64,000 nucleotides of DNA from Actinoplanes nipponensis. Lineage in GTDB: Bacteria; Actinomycetota; Actinomycetes; Mycobacteriales; Micromonosporaceae. Of this stretch, positions 53,598 to 61,774 are shown piece after piece (position 1 is the stretch's first letter; each line of letters starts with the position of its first letter). The position numbers were made by a program, and so were the translations under genes. The notes under the pieces are model-generated. The model was not told the DNA's origin. It saw only the letters and a list, made by a program, of their open reading frames with translations, and searched no databases. Location: assembly GCF_016862275.1 (NCBI RefSeq), contig NZ_BOMQ01000060.1:62001-126000 (forward strand). The letters are read 5' to 3'.

Positions 53598-55109
53598 GTG
53601 GACACTGCGGTAATCCTGGACTGCTACACCGTCGAACCGAGTGGCCTGGGCGTTCCCCCGTACCTGTCGACATACGTGCGGCAGAGCTGGTCGGCGTTGC
53701 GATCCGCCAACCCTGCCATCTATGTGCGTTATGTGACCATCGATGACCTGCGGTGGGAGCTCAACGGCGGTGAGCCGCTGACGCCAGGCCCGCAGTCGGA
53801 TCCTTTGACGTACTCGGCGTCGAGTAACCGCGGTAACGCGATCAAGTTGCTGCAGGACGCGACCACGGTTGTCGTCGTAGCGGGCGATGCGGTCCCGTCA
53901 GTGCATCTGCACGCCCACAACGGCTCCATCGACGAGATCATCCGGATCCTGGCGTGCGTACGAGGGCGCCGCGTGCTACTAGGACCCATGGCGAACCATG
54001 TTCTCGAGCACGCCGACCAATACGCCGGGCTGTTCGACGCCCTCCACACGCACACCATCACCTCGGCGGACCTGGTCTCGGGCAGCCGTGCCGCCGCTGC
54101 GTACGGACAGCTACGCGCCGACCGGCAATCGTTCACCGACTTGGTCGCCCAGCTGGGTTGGGAACCGGTGGGGGAGATTGAGCTCTACCGCGGCTGCACC
54201 CGCCGCCGGTTCTGCAGCTTCTGCAACGAGCCGGTGAAGTCGGCCACCGTCGCGTTCCGCGATCTGCAGGACATCCTCGAGGAGGTGCAGCAGCTGTACT
54301 CCGCCGGCATACGCCACCTTCGCCTGGGCCAGCAGACCTGCTTCTTCTCCACCTGGAACCGTGACGTCGAGCAGATCGAGCGGCTCCTCGCCGGCATCCG
54401 CGAGTCCTGCCCCGATCTGTTGGTCCTGCACATCGACAACGCAGACCCCCTCGCTGTGGCCTCACCCGCCGGAGCGCGCATCGCCGCCCTGGTGGCCCAC
54501 TACTGCAGTGAAGGCAATTGCGCCCCGATGGGCATGGAGTCCTTCGATCCGGCCGTGATCGAGAAGAACGCGCTGACCTGCACCCCGCAGGTTTTGCGCC
54601 GAGCTATCGACAACGTCAATGCGGTCGGCAGCCAGCGCGGGCCCGCCGGCCTGCCGGCCCTGCTGCCCGGGATCAACATCATCTACGGGCTGCCCGGCGA
54701 GACCCATCGCACCCACCTGGAAAACCTGCGCGGCCTGGACGAACTCATGGCAGCAGGGGTGATGTGCCACCGAACCAACGTGCGACAGGCCCGCGCCTAC
54801 GCCGCCACACCGCTTGCAGCTATGACCGCGGAGACACCGCCGTCACAGGAGCACTTCAGCACGTGGAAGGCTGACATCGACAGCATCTGGGATCAGCCCA
54901 TGAAGAAGCGGATCTACCCCGTCGGTCTGCGACTGCAGGGCCTGCACTCGTTCTTCGTCACCGGTCGCGGGACCTGGTTCAGACGTCTTGGCTCCTATCC
55001 GATCCAGGTCGTTGAACGCGACGCCGTTGTGCCGCGCTTCACTTCGGCTGACCTGACCGTCACCGAACACGCACCCCGCTTCATCTACGGAGTCCGCGAT
55101 GCCGCCTGA
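53598..55109 (+). CDS. Radical SAM enzyme with CX5CX2C cluster spacing
   Basis: 503 aa from GTG 53598. The first ~185 residues form an alpha/beta domain of the kind that precedes the radical SAM barrel in B12-binding-like/UPF0313 enzymes (ILDCYTVEPSGLGVPPYLST, IIRILACVRGRRVLLGPMAN). The cluster motif is ELYRGCTRRRFCSFCNEP with C200, C206 and C209, that is CX5CX2C instead of the standard CX3CX2C. The barrel continues with IRHLRLGQQTCFFS, LVLHIDNADPL, APMGMESFDPAVIEKNALT and GINIIYGLPGETHRTHLENL, the last being a typical MiaB/YgiQ-type loop. Reaction unknown; context suggests chemistry on a nucleoside or its precursor. It heads the operon and overlaps the next gene by 11 bases. Confidence 0.8.
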   Translation: MDTAVILDCYTVEPSGLGVPPYLSTYVRQSWSALRSANPAIYVRYVTIDDLRWELNGGEPLTPGPQSDPLTYSASSNRGNAIKLLQDATTVVVVAGDAVPSVHLHAHNGSIDEIIRILACVRGRRVLLGPMANHVLEHADQYAGLFDALHTHTITSADLVSGSRAAAAYGQLRADRQSFTDLVAQLGWEPVGEIELYRGCTRRRFCSFCNEPVKSATVAFRDLQDILEEVQQLYSAGIRHLRLGQQTCFFSTWNRDVEQIERLLAGIRESCPDLLVLHIDNADPLAVASPAGARIAALVAHYCSEGNCAPMGMESFDPAVIEKNALTCTPQVLRRAIDNVNAVGSQRGPAGLPALLPGINIIYGLPGETHRTHLENLRGLDELMAAGVMCHRTNVRQARAYAATPLAAMTAETPPSQEHFSTWKADIDSIWDQPMKKRIYPVGLRLQGLHSFFVTGRGTWFRRLGSYPIQVVERDAVVPRFTSADLTVTEHAPRFIYGVRDAA

Positions 55110-55821
55110 CGCGGCCACCGACACCCTCGCGCTGCTGAAAGAACTCCATGCCGGACTGCGCGGGCCCTCGCATGTGGGAGTCCTCGTTCCCTGGGGCAAC
55201 ACCCTCGTCGAAACGGAACTACCCAGGCTCGGACTTGACCAGGTGGTGTTCCACTACGCCCGCCTGGTGCCCGCACGCCGATACCGCGACGCCGACGACT
55301 TCCTCGCCGAGATCGCCACCGCCGTACCCGCCACCTTGCAGCAGTTCGCCCGGCTTACCCTGGCAGGCACGCTGGTGGCCTGCACGTCCACCGGATTCCT
55401 CACTCCCGAGGCGTACCAGGACACCGCCGTGGTGGACGCTTTCGACGCTCTGCAGGTTCTGCTTCGCGAGCTGGGCGCGTCCACCATCGTCCTGGCGACC
55501 CCGTATCCGAGCCGGCACACCGAGATCCAAGCCACCCGTCTGCGTCAGGCCGGCTTCGAAGTCGCCGGGCACGCCAGCCTCGACCTCGCTCTGCTGGACG
55601 ACTTCACCGCCGTCACCCCCCGCCGGATCGCCGACCTTGTCCACAGCATCGACGCCGCAGCCCGCTCGCGAGCCGACGCCGTCGTCTTGTCCTGCACCGC
55701 TTGGCCCACGATCGAGGCCACGGCGTTGTTGCAGCAGGAACTCGGTATACCCGTGGTTTCATCGAACCTGGCTCTTGCCTACAGCGCCGTACGCTTCGCC
55801 CGAGCTGTGGAGGCACGATGA
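55099..55821 (+). CDS. Asp/Glu racemase-fold enzyme (maleate isomerase / arylmalonate decarboxylase-like)
   Basis: 240 aa. Two symmetrical catalytic cysteines, C95 in LVACTSTGF and C199 in VVLSCTAWPT, sit in the two half-domains as in the Asp/Glu racemase superfamily. VGVLVPWGNTLVETELPRLG at the start and IVLATPYPSRHTEIQATRLR in the middle are closest in pattern to the maleate cis-trans isomerase/arylmalonate decarboxylase branch. Such enzymes act on small carboxylates, or in the hydantoin branch on ring compounds. In this operon it may process an acid or ring-opened base. Coupled on both sides (11-base and 4-base overlaps). Confidence 0.75.
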   Translation: MPPDAATDTLALLKELHAGLRGPSHVGVLVPWGNTLVETELPRLGLDQVVFHYARLVPARRYRDADDFLAEIATAVPATLQQFARLTLAGTLVACTSTGFLTPEAYQDTAVVDAFDALQVLLRELGASTIVLATPYPSRHTEIQATRLRQAGFEVAGHASLDLALLDDFTAVTPRRIADLVHSIDAAARSRADAVVLSCTAWPTIEATALLQQELGIPVVSSNLALAYSAVRFARAVEAR

Positions 55822-56627
55822 ACCCGACGCAGGCCGACAGTGAAACCCAACTCCGGTTGACCCGCCTGGTGACACTGGCCGCAGGTCAAGACGATGTCAC
55901 CGCCGATGTGCAGGCCAACCACGACGACAATCAGTGGTGGCCGACCCGGATCACCGACTTCCGGATGCGCATGCTCGCCGCCGGCTGGAGCACCCGCATC
56001 TCGTACGCCATGATCGGCACCTACTCCAGCGTCGTCACCCGCTCTGCCCAGATCGGGTTCGACACCCTCACCGACATGCCGGACGCCGACATCGCCGCGC
56101 TCGTCCAGCCCTTGGGCCTGCCCGCCGCCCGCATCGGCTATCTGCGATCGCTGACCGCCTTCCTCGACGACCGCGACAGCACCTACCTGCTCGAAGACGA
56201 CGCCACCACGGTCATCGCCGACTTCGCGACCCACGTCGCGCAGGCCTCCTACAAGGTCGCCCAGTGCTCCCTGCTGTACGCCCGCGGCTATCACTGCGGC
56301 ATCATCCCCGTCGACTCCGGCATGATCACCCGCCTCGCGCCCGCCCTGGGCCTGGTGCTGTCCTCCGGTTCCATCGCGCACGAGCAGATGCGCCTCTACC
56401 TCGAAGCCCACGCCGACGCCCACGGCGATCGCTACATCCGGCTGGCCGGCGAGCGGCACGTCGTCACCCTGCCCGAGCAGACCACACCGTCCTGGTGGGT
56501 GCACCTCGTGCTGATCTACTTCAAACGCCGCTACCTCAACCAGACCCACCCACGCGTCTGCAGCGAGCGTCCCTTCTGCGACCAGATCATGGACTGCACG
56601 CACAGCCCGGCGATGGCCATGGCATGA
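55818..56627 (+). CDS. HhH-GPD (endonuclease III-fold) protein
   Basis: 269 aa. DFRMRMLAAGWSTRISYAMI and FDTLTDMPDADIAALVQPLG, then AARIGYLRSLTAFL mirror the helical core of endonuclease III-type DNA glycosylases. QASYKVAQCSLLYARGYHCG and IIPVDSGMITRLAPALGL place K146 and D166 where EndoIII has its catalytic Lys and Asp (spacing 20, versus 18 in EndoIII). A C-terminal RVCSERPFCDQIMDCTH has three cysteines (C248, C254, C260), one short of the EndoIII iron-sulfur ligand set. HhH-GPD folds have also been recruited for base hypermodification in phages (the alpha-glutamyl/putrescinyl-thymine pyrophosphorylase clades), so it could either excise or build a modified base. Confidence 0.7.
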   Translation: MNPTQADSETQLRLTRLVTLAAGQDDVTADVQANHDDNQWWPTRITDFRMRMLAAGWSTRISYAMIGTYSSVVTRSAQIGFDTLTDMPDADIAALVQPLGLPAARIGYLRSLTAFLDDRDSTYLLEDDATTVIADFATHVAQASYKVAQCSLLYARGYHCGIIPVDSGMITRLAPALGLVLSSGSIAHEQMRLYLEAHADAHGDRYIRLAGERHVVTLPEQTTPSWWVHLVLIYFKRRYLNQTHPRVCSERPFCDQIMDCTHSPAMAMA

Positions 56628-57433
56628 GCACCCTCGGGGTCATCGGCAACATCTCCCACGACACCGCCGAATACCCCGGCCAGGCCCACCGCCAGCTCCT
56701 CGGCGGCGCCGCGCTCTACATCGCACTCGCGGCCTCCCGCGTCGGCGTAACCGCAACCCCCATCTCGGTGATCGGCGCCGACCTCACCGGCGCGCTGCGA
56801 TCGCCCCAGCTGGAAGGACTGGATCTCACCGGCGTCGCGGTCGTCGATCAACCTTCCTGCCGATTCCGCATGCGCTACGACCACCAGCACAACCTGACCG
56901 CCGTCGACGCCGACTACGGCGCCGCCGAGCTACTCACCGGCCACGCCCTCGATCAAGCCCCGCACCATCGCTTCATACACGTCTGTTGCCGGCGGCCCCT
57001 CGATCCCGTGCCGGTCCTGACCGCCCTGGTCGCCCGCGGCCAGCCCTTCAGCATCGACTTCATCACCGCCAGTGCAGCCGACATGATCACCGCGGCCGGA
57101 CCGCTGCTCCCGTACGCGCAGATCATCTTCACCGACATCAGCGAGTACGCCGTGCTCACCCGCACCGTGGACGCCGCAGACCTTCGCGCCGTGACCGTCA
57201 CCGACGGCCCCCGCCCCGTCGTCCTCTACCGATACGGGGTGCAGGTGGCTCAAGCTGCGGTAATACCGGCGGAAGCCGTCGAGGTGACCGGCGCCGGAGA
57301 CACCTTCACCGGCACCTTCCTCGCCTCCACACTGCGCGGCGAACCGCAGACGCCGGCACTACGCCACGCGGCACAGGCCGCCACCGCACGCGTCACCACC
57401 ACCGGCATCACCCTGCACCACGCACCCCCGTAA
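56624..57433 (+). CDS. PfkB/ribokinase-family kinase
   Basis: 269 aa. Start GVIGNISHDT, sugar-binding GGAALYIALAASRVGVT, and the anion-hole/catalytic motif VEVTGAGDTFTGTFLASTLR (general base D226). The family phosphorylates ribose, nucleosides and related sugars. The protein is short for the family (usually ~300 aa), with a reduced lid region. Four-base overlap with the HhH-GPD gene. In the operon it could phosphorylate a nucleoside or the sugar released by base exchange. Confidence 0.82.
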   Translation: MSTLGVIGNISHDTAEYPGQAHRQLLGGAALYIALAASRVGVTATPISVIGADLTGALRSPQLEGLDLTGVAVVDQPSCRFRMRYDHQHNLTAVDADYGAAELLTGHALDQAPHHRFIHVCCRRPLDPVPVLTALVARGQPFSIDFITASAADMITAAGPLLPYAQIIFTDISEYAVLTRTVDAADLRAVTVTDGPRPVVLYRYGVQVAQAAVIPAEAVEVTGAGDTFTGTFLASTLRGEPQTPALRHAAQAATARVTTTGITLHHAPP

Positions 57434-57464
57434 CAGCCCCTCCACCCCTCGAGGAGCGACCCGG

Positions 57465-58397
57465 ATGTTCTACGTCGCGCACCGGCTCTTCGCCGCCCAC
57501 GACCGCCACCTCGGCGCCCAAGCCGCCGCCGCACTCGCCGAGCGCGCCGGCCCCGACAAAGTGTTCCTGCCCTTCTGCGACACCGACGAAGAAGACCTGG
57601 TCGCCGACGTCAAAGGCCGCCGGCTATTCGACCTCGACCGCCAACGCCTGCAGAACCTGCACGGACTGCTCGCCATCCTGCACGGCCCCAGCCTCGACGA
57701 CGGCGTCTGCATGGAGATCGGCTACGCCGCCGCCCTCGGCGTCCCCGTCGTCATCTTCACCACCGACTTCCAGACCTATGGCCTCGGCGACACCACAGCC
57801 GAGCTCGCCTTCGCCGATCCGCTCATCGAAACCGTTGCCACAGACGTCGTCCGTGTTCACCGCCTCGGCCCTTCGAGCGGTGGCGCCGACCGCTTCGAGA
57901 CTTTCGCCGCCCGCAACCGCGCCCAGGTCCGCGACGGCATCGACCAAGCCGTCAGCCGGCTGCTCGACCGCGCCGCCTCCGGTACCGCCGATATCAGCAC
58001 GCCCGTAGATCGAGTATCCGGCACCGTCTTCGTCGAACCGTCACCGTACGGCTCCACACCTGGCTGGCACGACCTCGTCCGGCACCACACCACTGATACC
58101 CAACGCCGCGACGCCCAACGGCTCACCGCACCCCGGCCTGTGGAAGCCGCCACAGCTGACTGGAACAACGCCCTGAGCAGCCACACCCTGATCGCTGACC
58201 TGAGCGGCCCCGAAGCACCACCCGGCGCCGCCGTGCTCATCGGCGCCACCGTCGCCGCCGGCGGACGCGTGCTCGCCTACTGCCCCAACACCGTCTGGAC
58301 CTTCGCACACGGACGCGAACCCAACTGGCGCAACCTCATGATCCAATACTCCGTCACCCAGCACCTCACCGACGCTGACCACACCAGAACCCGATGA
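57465..58397 (+). CDS. Nucleoside 2-deoxyribosyltransferase-like protein
   Basis: 310 aa. FYVAHRLFAAHDRHLGAQAA matches the substrate loop of the NDT family (YLAGPLF-like). LAILHGPSLDDGVCMEIGYA with D79, G80 and nucleophile-type E84, then AALGVPVVIFTTDFQTYG, is the core motif. A second, degenerate half starts near residue 220 (LIADLSGPEAPPGAAVLIGA) and ends with a conserved-looking MIQYSV. NDT enzymes swap bases on deoxyribose or hydrolyse abnormal deoxynucleotides. It follows the kinase by 31 bases and overlaps the next gene. Confidence 0.78.
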   Translation: MFYVAHRLFAAHDRHLGAQAAAALAERAGPDKVFLPFCDTDEEDLVADVKGRRLFDLDRQRLQNLHGLLAILHGPSLDDGVCMEIGYAAALGVPVVIFTTDFQTYGLGDTTAELAFADPLIETVATDVVRVHRLGPSSGGADRFETFAARNRAQVRDGIDQAVSRLLDRAASGTADISTPVDRVSGTVFVEPSPYGSTPGWHDLVRHHTTDTQRRDAQRLTAPRPVEAATADWNNALSSHTLIADLSGPEAPPGAAVLIGATVAAGGRVLAYCPNTVWTFAHGREPNWRNLMIQYSVTQHLTDADHTRTR

Positions 58398-58894
58398 TGC
58401 GGGACCTCGACTGGGCCGCCGCCTACGACACCATCGTGTTCGAAGGCTGCGACGGCGCCGGCAAAACCACCCTCGCCACAGCGACCGCCGAGCGAACCTG
58501 CGCCACGCTCATCCACTCGACGCTGACCCCACCCGGAACCGACCTGCCCACCGCCTACAGCAACCTGCTCGACCAACCCGGCCGGCTCGTCTTCGACCGC
58601 TGCTTCCTCAGCGAACTGGTCTACGGCCCGATCTACCGCGGGCACGCACGCCTCAGCTACCAGCACATGACCACTCTGGTACGAGAGGTCATCGAACGCC
58701 GTGGTGTCTTCGTCCACGTCACCGCACCAGCAGCCGAGATCCGTAGGCGCCTCGCCGCCCGCGGCGAAAGCAACCTTCCCAGCATCGACGATCTCGCGCT
58801 CATCTGTGAACGCTATGACGACCTGTTCAGAGCTATCGAGACCATGACGACAGTCCTGCACATCTCCACGAGTCACCCGGACGAGGACACATGA
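58394..58894 (+). CDS. Deoxynucleoside/thymidylate kinase-like P-loop protein
   Basis: 166 aa. IVFEGCDGAGKTTLATATAE holds the Walker A loop (18-26). LVFDRCFLSELVYGPIYRGH is the DRS/DRY-type base-side motif of deoxynucleoside and thymidylate kinases. VFVHVTAPAAEIRRRLAARG is the LID-type segment with arginines, and ALICERYDDLFRAIE the C-terminal helix. Probably phosphorylates a (deoxy)nucleoside or nucleotide produced by the neighbouring enzymes. The start overlaps the upstream stop by four bases. Confidence 0.8.
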   Translation: MMRDLDWAAAYDTIVFEGCDGAGKTTLATATAERTCATLIHSTLTPPGTDLPTAYSNLLDQPGRLVFDRCFLSELVYGPIYRGHARLSYQHMTTLVREVIERRGVFVHVTAPAAEIRRRLAARGESNLPSIDDLALICERYDDLFRAIETMTTVLHISTSHPDEDT

Positions 58895-58974
58895 CACGCC
58901 GACAACGGGTTACCCACCACGAACCAGCTCGATAAGCTGCTGCGGCCACAGCCCATCAAGACCCGGAGGCCGCC

Positions 58975-59295
58975 TTGGAGATCAGGTCCGCCCAGAAGCT
59001 GACCTGGGAAAACAAGCTCGCCAAGGGGTTCAACACCAGCGAAGTACCCCTGGAATTCTGCCTGCTGCAAGGCGAGGTAGCCGAAGCCTTTGACGCCTGG
59101 CGCCGCACACACGACAACCTCGGCGAAGAGCTGGCGGACGTCGCGATCTACGTCATGTCCCTGGCCGAGATGACCGGCGTCGATCTTCAGGAGGCCGTGG
59201 AGCAGAAGCTTGCGAAGAACGCCAAGCGCACATACGTCAAGGACGAGACATCTGGAACTCTGGTGAAGGCGGACAAGCCAGAAACAAGCAAATAG
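58975..59295 (+). CDS. MazG-like nucleoside triphosphate pyrophosphohydrolase
   Basis: 106 aa from TTG 58975, five bases after CGGAGG. The metal-binding helices are CLLQGEVAEAFDAWR (E34, E37) and LGEELADVAIYVMSLAEMTG (E52, D55), the ExxE...ExxD signature of MazG/all-alpha NTP-PPases. These house-cleaning enzymes strip pyrophosphate from unwanted or non-canonical NTPs. Ending an operon of nucleoside enzymes, it could remove the competing normal nucleotide or block misincorporation. The tail is Lys-rich and polar. Confidence 0.8.
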   Translation: MEIRSAQKLTWENKLAKGFNTSEVPLEFCLLQGEVAEAFDAWRRTHDNLGEELADVAIYVMSLAEMTGVDLQEAVEQKLAKNAKRTYVKDETSGTLVKADKPETSK

Positions 59296-59354
59296 CCGAA
59301 CTCCCGGGGCTCGGAGCGGACGGTTGGTAGCGCGGGAGAATCCCTAGCACCCTG

Positions 59355-60551
59355 TCACGAGTCGTGAGGTTGTTCGTTGGCCCGACTCGATGGGGAGGCC
59401 TGCTGCGCTGCCCGGCGCAGGACACTTTGCGCCAACTTCCGGTAGTAGTCCATCAGCTCTGGCTCGTAAGCAAGATACGGCCGAGCAGCGGCGCTCGGGT
59501 TGAGCCGAATCGCCGCCGCTAGCCACGCCAGCAAGGCAGCGAAGGTTTGTTCTACGCGCGAGCGGCTCAAGGTGCTATGCACGCCGGCATTGAACCGGTC
59601 GAAGAGATCGTCCAACGTGAGTCCCAACCCCCGGACCTCTCCGGCAGTCGGCGGCTCGGCGGTCGCGGCCGCCTCCGTCAAATAGGCCCACAGCCTGTTG
59701 CGGTACTGCGCCGGTCCGACCTTGCGCCCATCGACCGGCTGGTCGCGCGGCGGATACCAGTAGTTGGCCAGGGCTTCTAGGAATCTGCGACCCGAGAGGG
59801 CTGCGTGAGCGAGGTCCTCGCCAGTCTCGGCGCCGACGATAGCCCGCATCGCTGAGTTCAAAGCATTGAAGAGCTCAGGGTGGATCTCCTCGATAACGAG
59901 TGCTAGTTCTGACAGCAGTGCCTCAGAAGTACCGTCCAACGCGGCGGCGGTGTCCTGGAAGTACTCGATGCGCCGGAAATGAGCTGGGTCGGTGAAGCGG
60001 TCGAAGGCAGTCTTGCGTGCGCCGATGTCCTCGTAGGTCACGGTCATGCCTTCGGTTGCGAGGAGCTCGTCGAGCGCCCGGTCCGGGTCAAGGTTGTCGC
60101 CGGTATAAAGCACCGCCGCAGCAATTCCCCGGAATCGTATGTACTCGGGCAGTGACTGCCGGAACATGGCTAGTTGGACCGGATCCCCGAACGAGACGTT
60201 CATAGCACCCAGATAGCCGGCCGTCCCAGCCAGCGCGGCGTTCACCTCCTCTGCGACGTCCTCGGTCAGGTTCTGCAGCAGCCAGCAGAAGACGGTCGAA
60301 TCGGTGACTGTCCGCTCAAGCAAATCCCGACGTAGCCGGTCAAACCGGGTGGGGCAATAGATCCGCGCGATGATCTTTGATACCGGCCAGTCGGGGGTGA
60401 GCATGCGAGTGAGAATGTCGCCGATGGAGACCCGGACGTGTGCTTTACGACGCTGCAGCACCCCGGTTCGCAGGATCCGTCGCATCACCTCATCGCCGTA
60501 GTCAGACCCAAGTGTCGGATCAGACGCGTCGAAGAGAAGCGCGATGTTCAC
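59355..60551 (-). CDS. Hypothetical protein, 398 aa
   Basis: Family not recognised. The N-terminus is MNIALLFDASDPTLGSDYGD; a first part (to ~180) has LTRMLTPDWPVSKIIARIYC and FCWLLQNLTEDVAEEVNAAL; a second, all-helical part (~215-380) has HAALSGRRFLEALANYWYPP, LTLDDLFDRFNAGVHSTLSR and FAALLAWLAAAIRL. The helical C-terminal half has a HEPN-like feel (Arg-rich helix pair and a conserved-looking NAGVH), but no clear R-x4-6-H motif. It is the only minus-strand gene among the right-hand defence genes, divergent from the HEPN-like gene and convergent with the MazG gene. Confidence 0.6.
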   Translation of the reverse strand: MNIALLFDASDPTLGSDYGDEVMRRILRTGVLQRRKAHVRVSIGDILTRMLTPDWPVSKIIARIYCPTRFDRLRRDLLERTVTDSTVFCWLLQNLTEDVAEEVNAALAGTAGYLGAMNVSFGDPVQLAMFRQSLPEYIRFRGIAAAVLYTGDNLDPDRALDELLATEGMTVTYEDIGARKTAFDRFTDPAHFRRIEYFQDTAAALDGTSEALLSELALVIEEIHPELFNALNSAMRAIVGAETGEDLAHAALSGRRFLEALANYWYPPRDQPVDGRKVGPAQYRNRLWAYLTEAAATAEPPTAGEVRGLGLTLDDLFDRFNAGVHSTLSRSRVEQTFAALLAWLAAAIRLNPSAAARPYLAYEPELMDYYRKLAQSVLRRAAQQASPSSRANEQPHDS

Positions 60552-60694
60552 GATGCTGCACCTCGCGATGTGTCGGCGTTCGCCGTTGAGGCCCCGCGAC
60601 CTCCCCTCGAGGCTACTGGTTCACCTATCATCATCCGATCGATCACCGATGCTCTAAATCTGGCCTTCTGGCGCGGCGATCGAGCCGAGCTCTG

Positions 60695-61774
60695 ATGACA
60701 CCTCGAACCGCCGGTATGATCATCCCTTCCCAACATGCGTTCGGAAGGGATGAGAGGAGCGGCAACATCGGCACGACTGACGAACCCGGCGAGCACTGGA
60801 ACGGTGATCCCGGCGACGATGAAGACCAGCCGCCAGCAAAGGCCGGCCCGGTCATCCCGCCCGAGGCGCTGGCCCCGCTGCGCGACGCGTTCACCCAGGC
60901 GCTGCAGCCACAGATCGACGCCTGGGTGAAGCAAATCCAGATTCGGCTGCCAACGGTCAAGATTGACCTTCCGCGTTCGGCCTCGCCGAAGGTGAACGAC
61001 CATCTCCGGCGCGCCATTCTGGCCGCGATGCCCGACACCACGGCAATGCTGGCGCAGCTGTCACAGGAAATCGCCCGCCTGCCCCGGCTCAGCGACCGCC
61101 TCCAACTGCTCACTCAGAAGTACCCGCCGAACTGGCTCGGTTGCCGCATCAACCCGGTCGATGCGTGGCCGGTGATGCAGGACGAGGGAATCCCCCTGGT
61201 CTGGGTGCCCCGCGCCGGCATCCTCACCGACCTGCTCGCCTCACCTGACCGCGACACCCGCCTCAAGATCCTCGTAGAACACCGCGCCGCTATCGCCGAG
61301 GACTGCCGCGCAGTGCTGGCCGAAGTCACCCACCCCGAGATGACCGAACAGGTGCCCCTCGGGCTCAAAGCGATCGACGCCTTCGCCGCCGGGCACCACG
61401 AATCCGCGCAGGCCCTGGCCGTCGTCATCGTCGAAACCGTGGTGACCCGGCTGATCCCACCCAAGGAGCCCAAGCCCGGGGGGTCAAGGAGCAAGTACAC
61501 GCGGATCGCCGCCGCGCTTCGGGTCGAGGACCCGGAGAAGGTCACCGTGGAGGATATGCGGCTCACCGCCGCCATGGCGCCGATCGGGCCCTTCTTTGTG
61601 CCGTGGTACCCCAGCAACGGCAATCCGGCACCGGAGGAGCTGAGCCGGCACGTCGCCGTCCATCAAGCGCACGTCGCTCACTACACGCCGGGCAACGCCG
61701 TCGTCGCGGTCATGCTGCTCGCTTCGGTGCTGCGCGCCCTGCAGGAGCAGCTAGAACTCACGCCGCCCACATAG
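60695..61774 (+). CDS. HEPN-like protein of unknown function
   Basis: 359 aa from ATG 60695 (ATG 60716 is possible). A polar, acidic N-terminus of about 50 residues precedes a helical region with an amphipathic stretch (AFTQALQPQIDAWVKQIQIR). The C-terminal half has VWVPRAGILTDLLASPDRDT, then VPLGLKAIDAFAAGHHESAQ and SRHVAVHQAHVAHYTPGNAV with R318-H-V-A-V-H323, an R-x4-H motif in a context (H...YT..NA) shared by many actinobacterial HEPN-type proteins. HEPN domains are often RNases in abortive-infection systems. Divergent from the 398-aa gene. An inverted repeat lies within its first 60 bases. Confidence 0.6.
   Translation: MTPRTAGMIIPSQHAFGRDERSGNIGTTDEPGEHWNGDPGDDEDQPPAKAGPVIPPEALAPLRDAFTQALQPQIDAWVKQIQIRLPTVKIDLPRSASPKVNDHLRRAILAAMPDTTAMLAQLSQEIARLPRLSDRLQLLTQKYPPNWLGCRINPVDAWPVMQDEGIPLVWVPRAGILTDLLASPDRDTRLKILVEHRAAIAEDCRAVLAEVTHPEMTEQVPLGLKAIDAFAAGHHESAQALAVVIVETVVTRLIPPKEPKPGGSRSKYTRIAAALRVEDPEKVTVEDMRLTAAMAPIGPFFVPWYPSNGNPAPEELSRHVAVHQAHVAHYTPGNAVVAVMLLASVLRALQEQLELTPPT
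60720..60753. repeat. Inverted repeat at the 5' end of the HEPN-like gene
   Basis: TCATCCCTTCC (60720-60730) and GGAAGGGATGA (60743-60753) form perfect 11-bp arms around a 12-base loop, just after the annotated start. It could be an operator, or an mRNA hairpin affecting translation. Confidence 0.7.
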
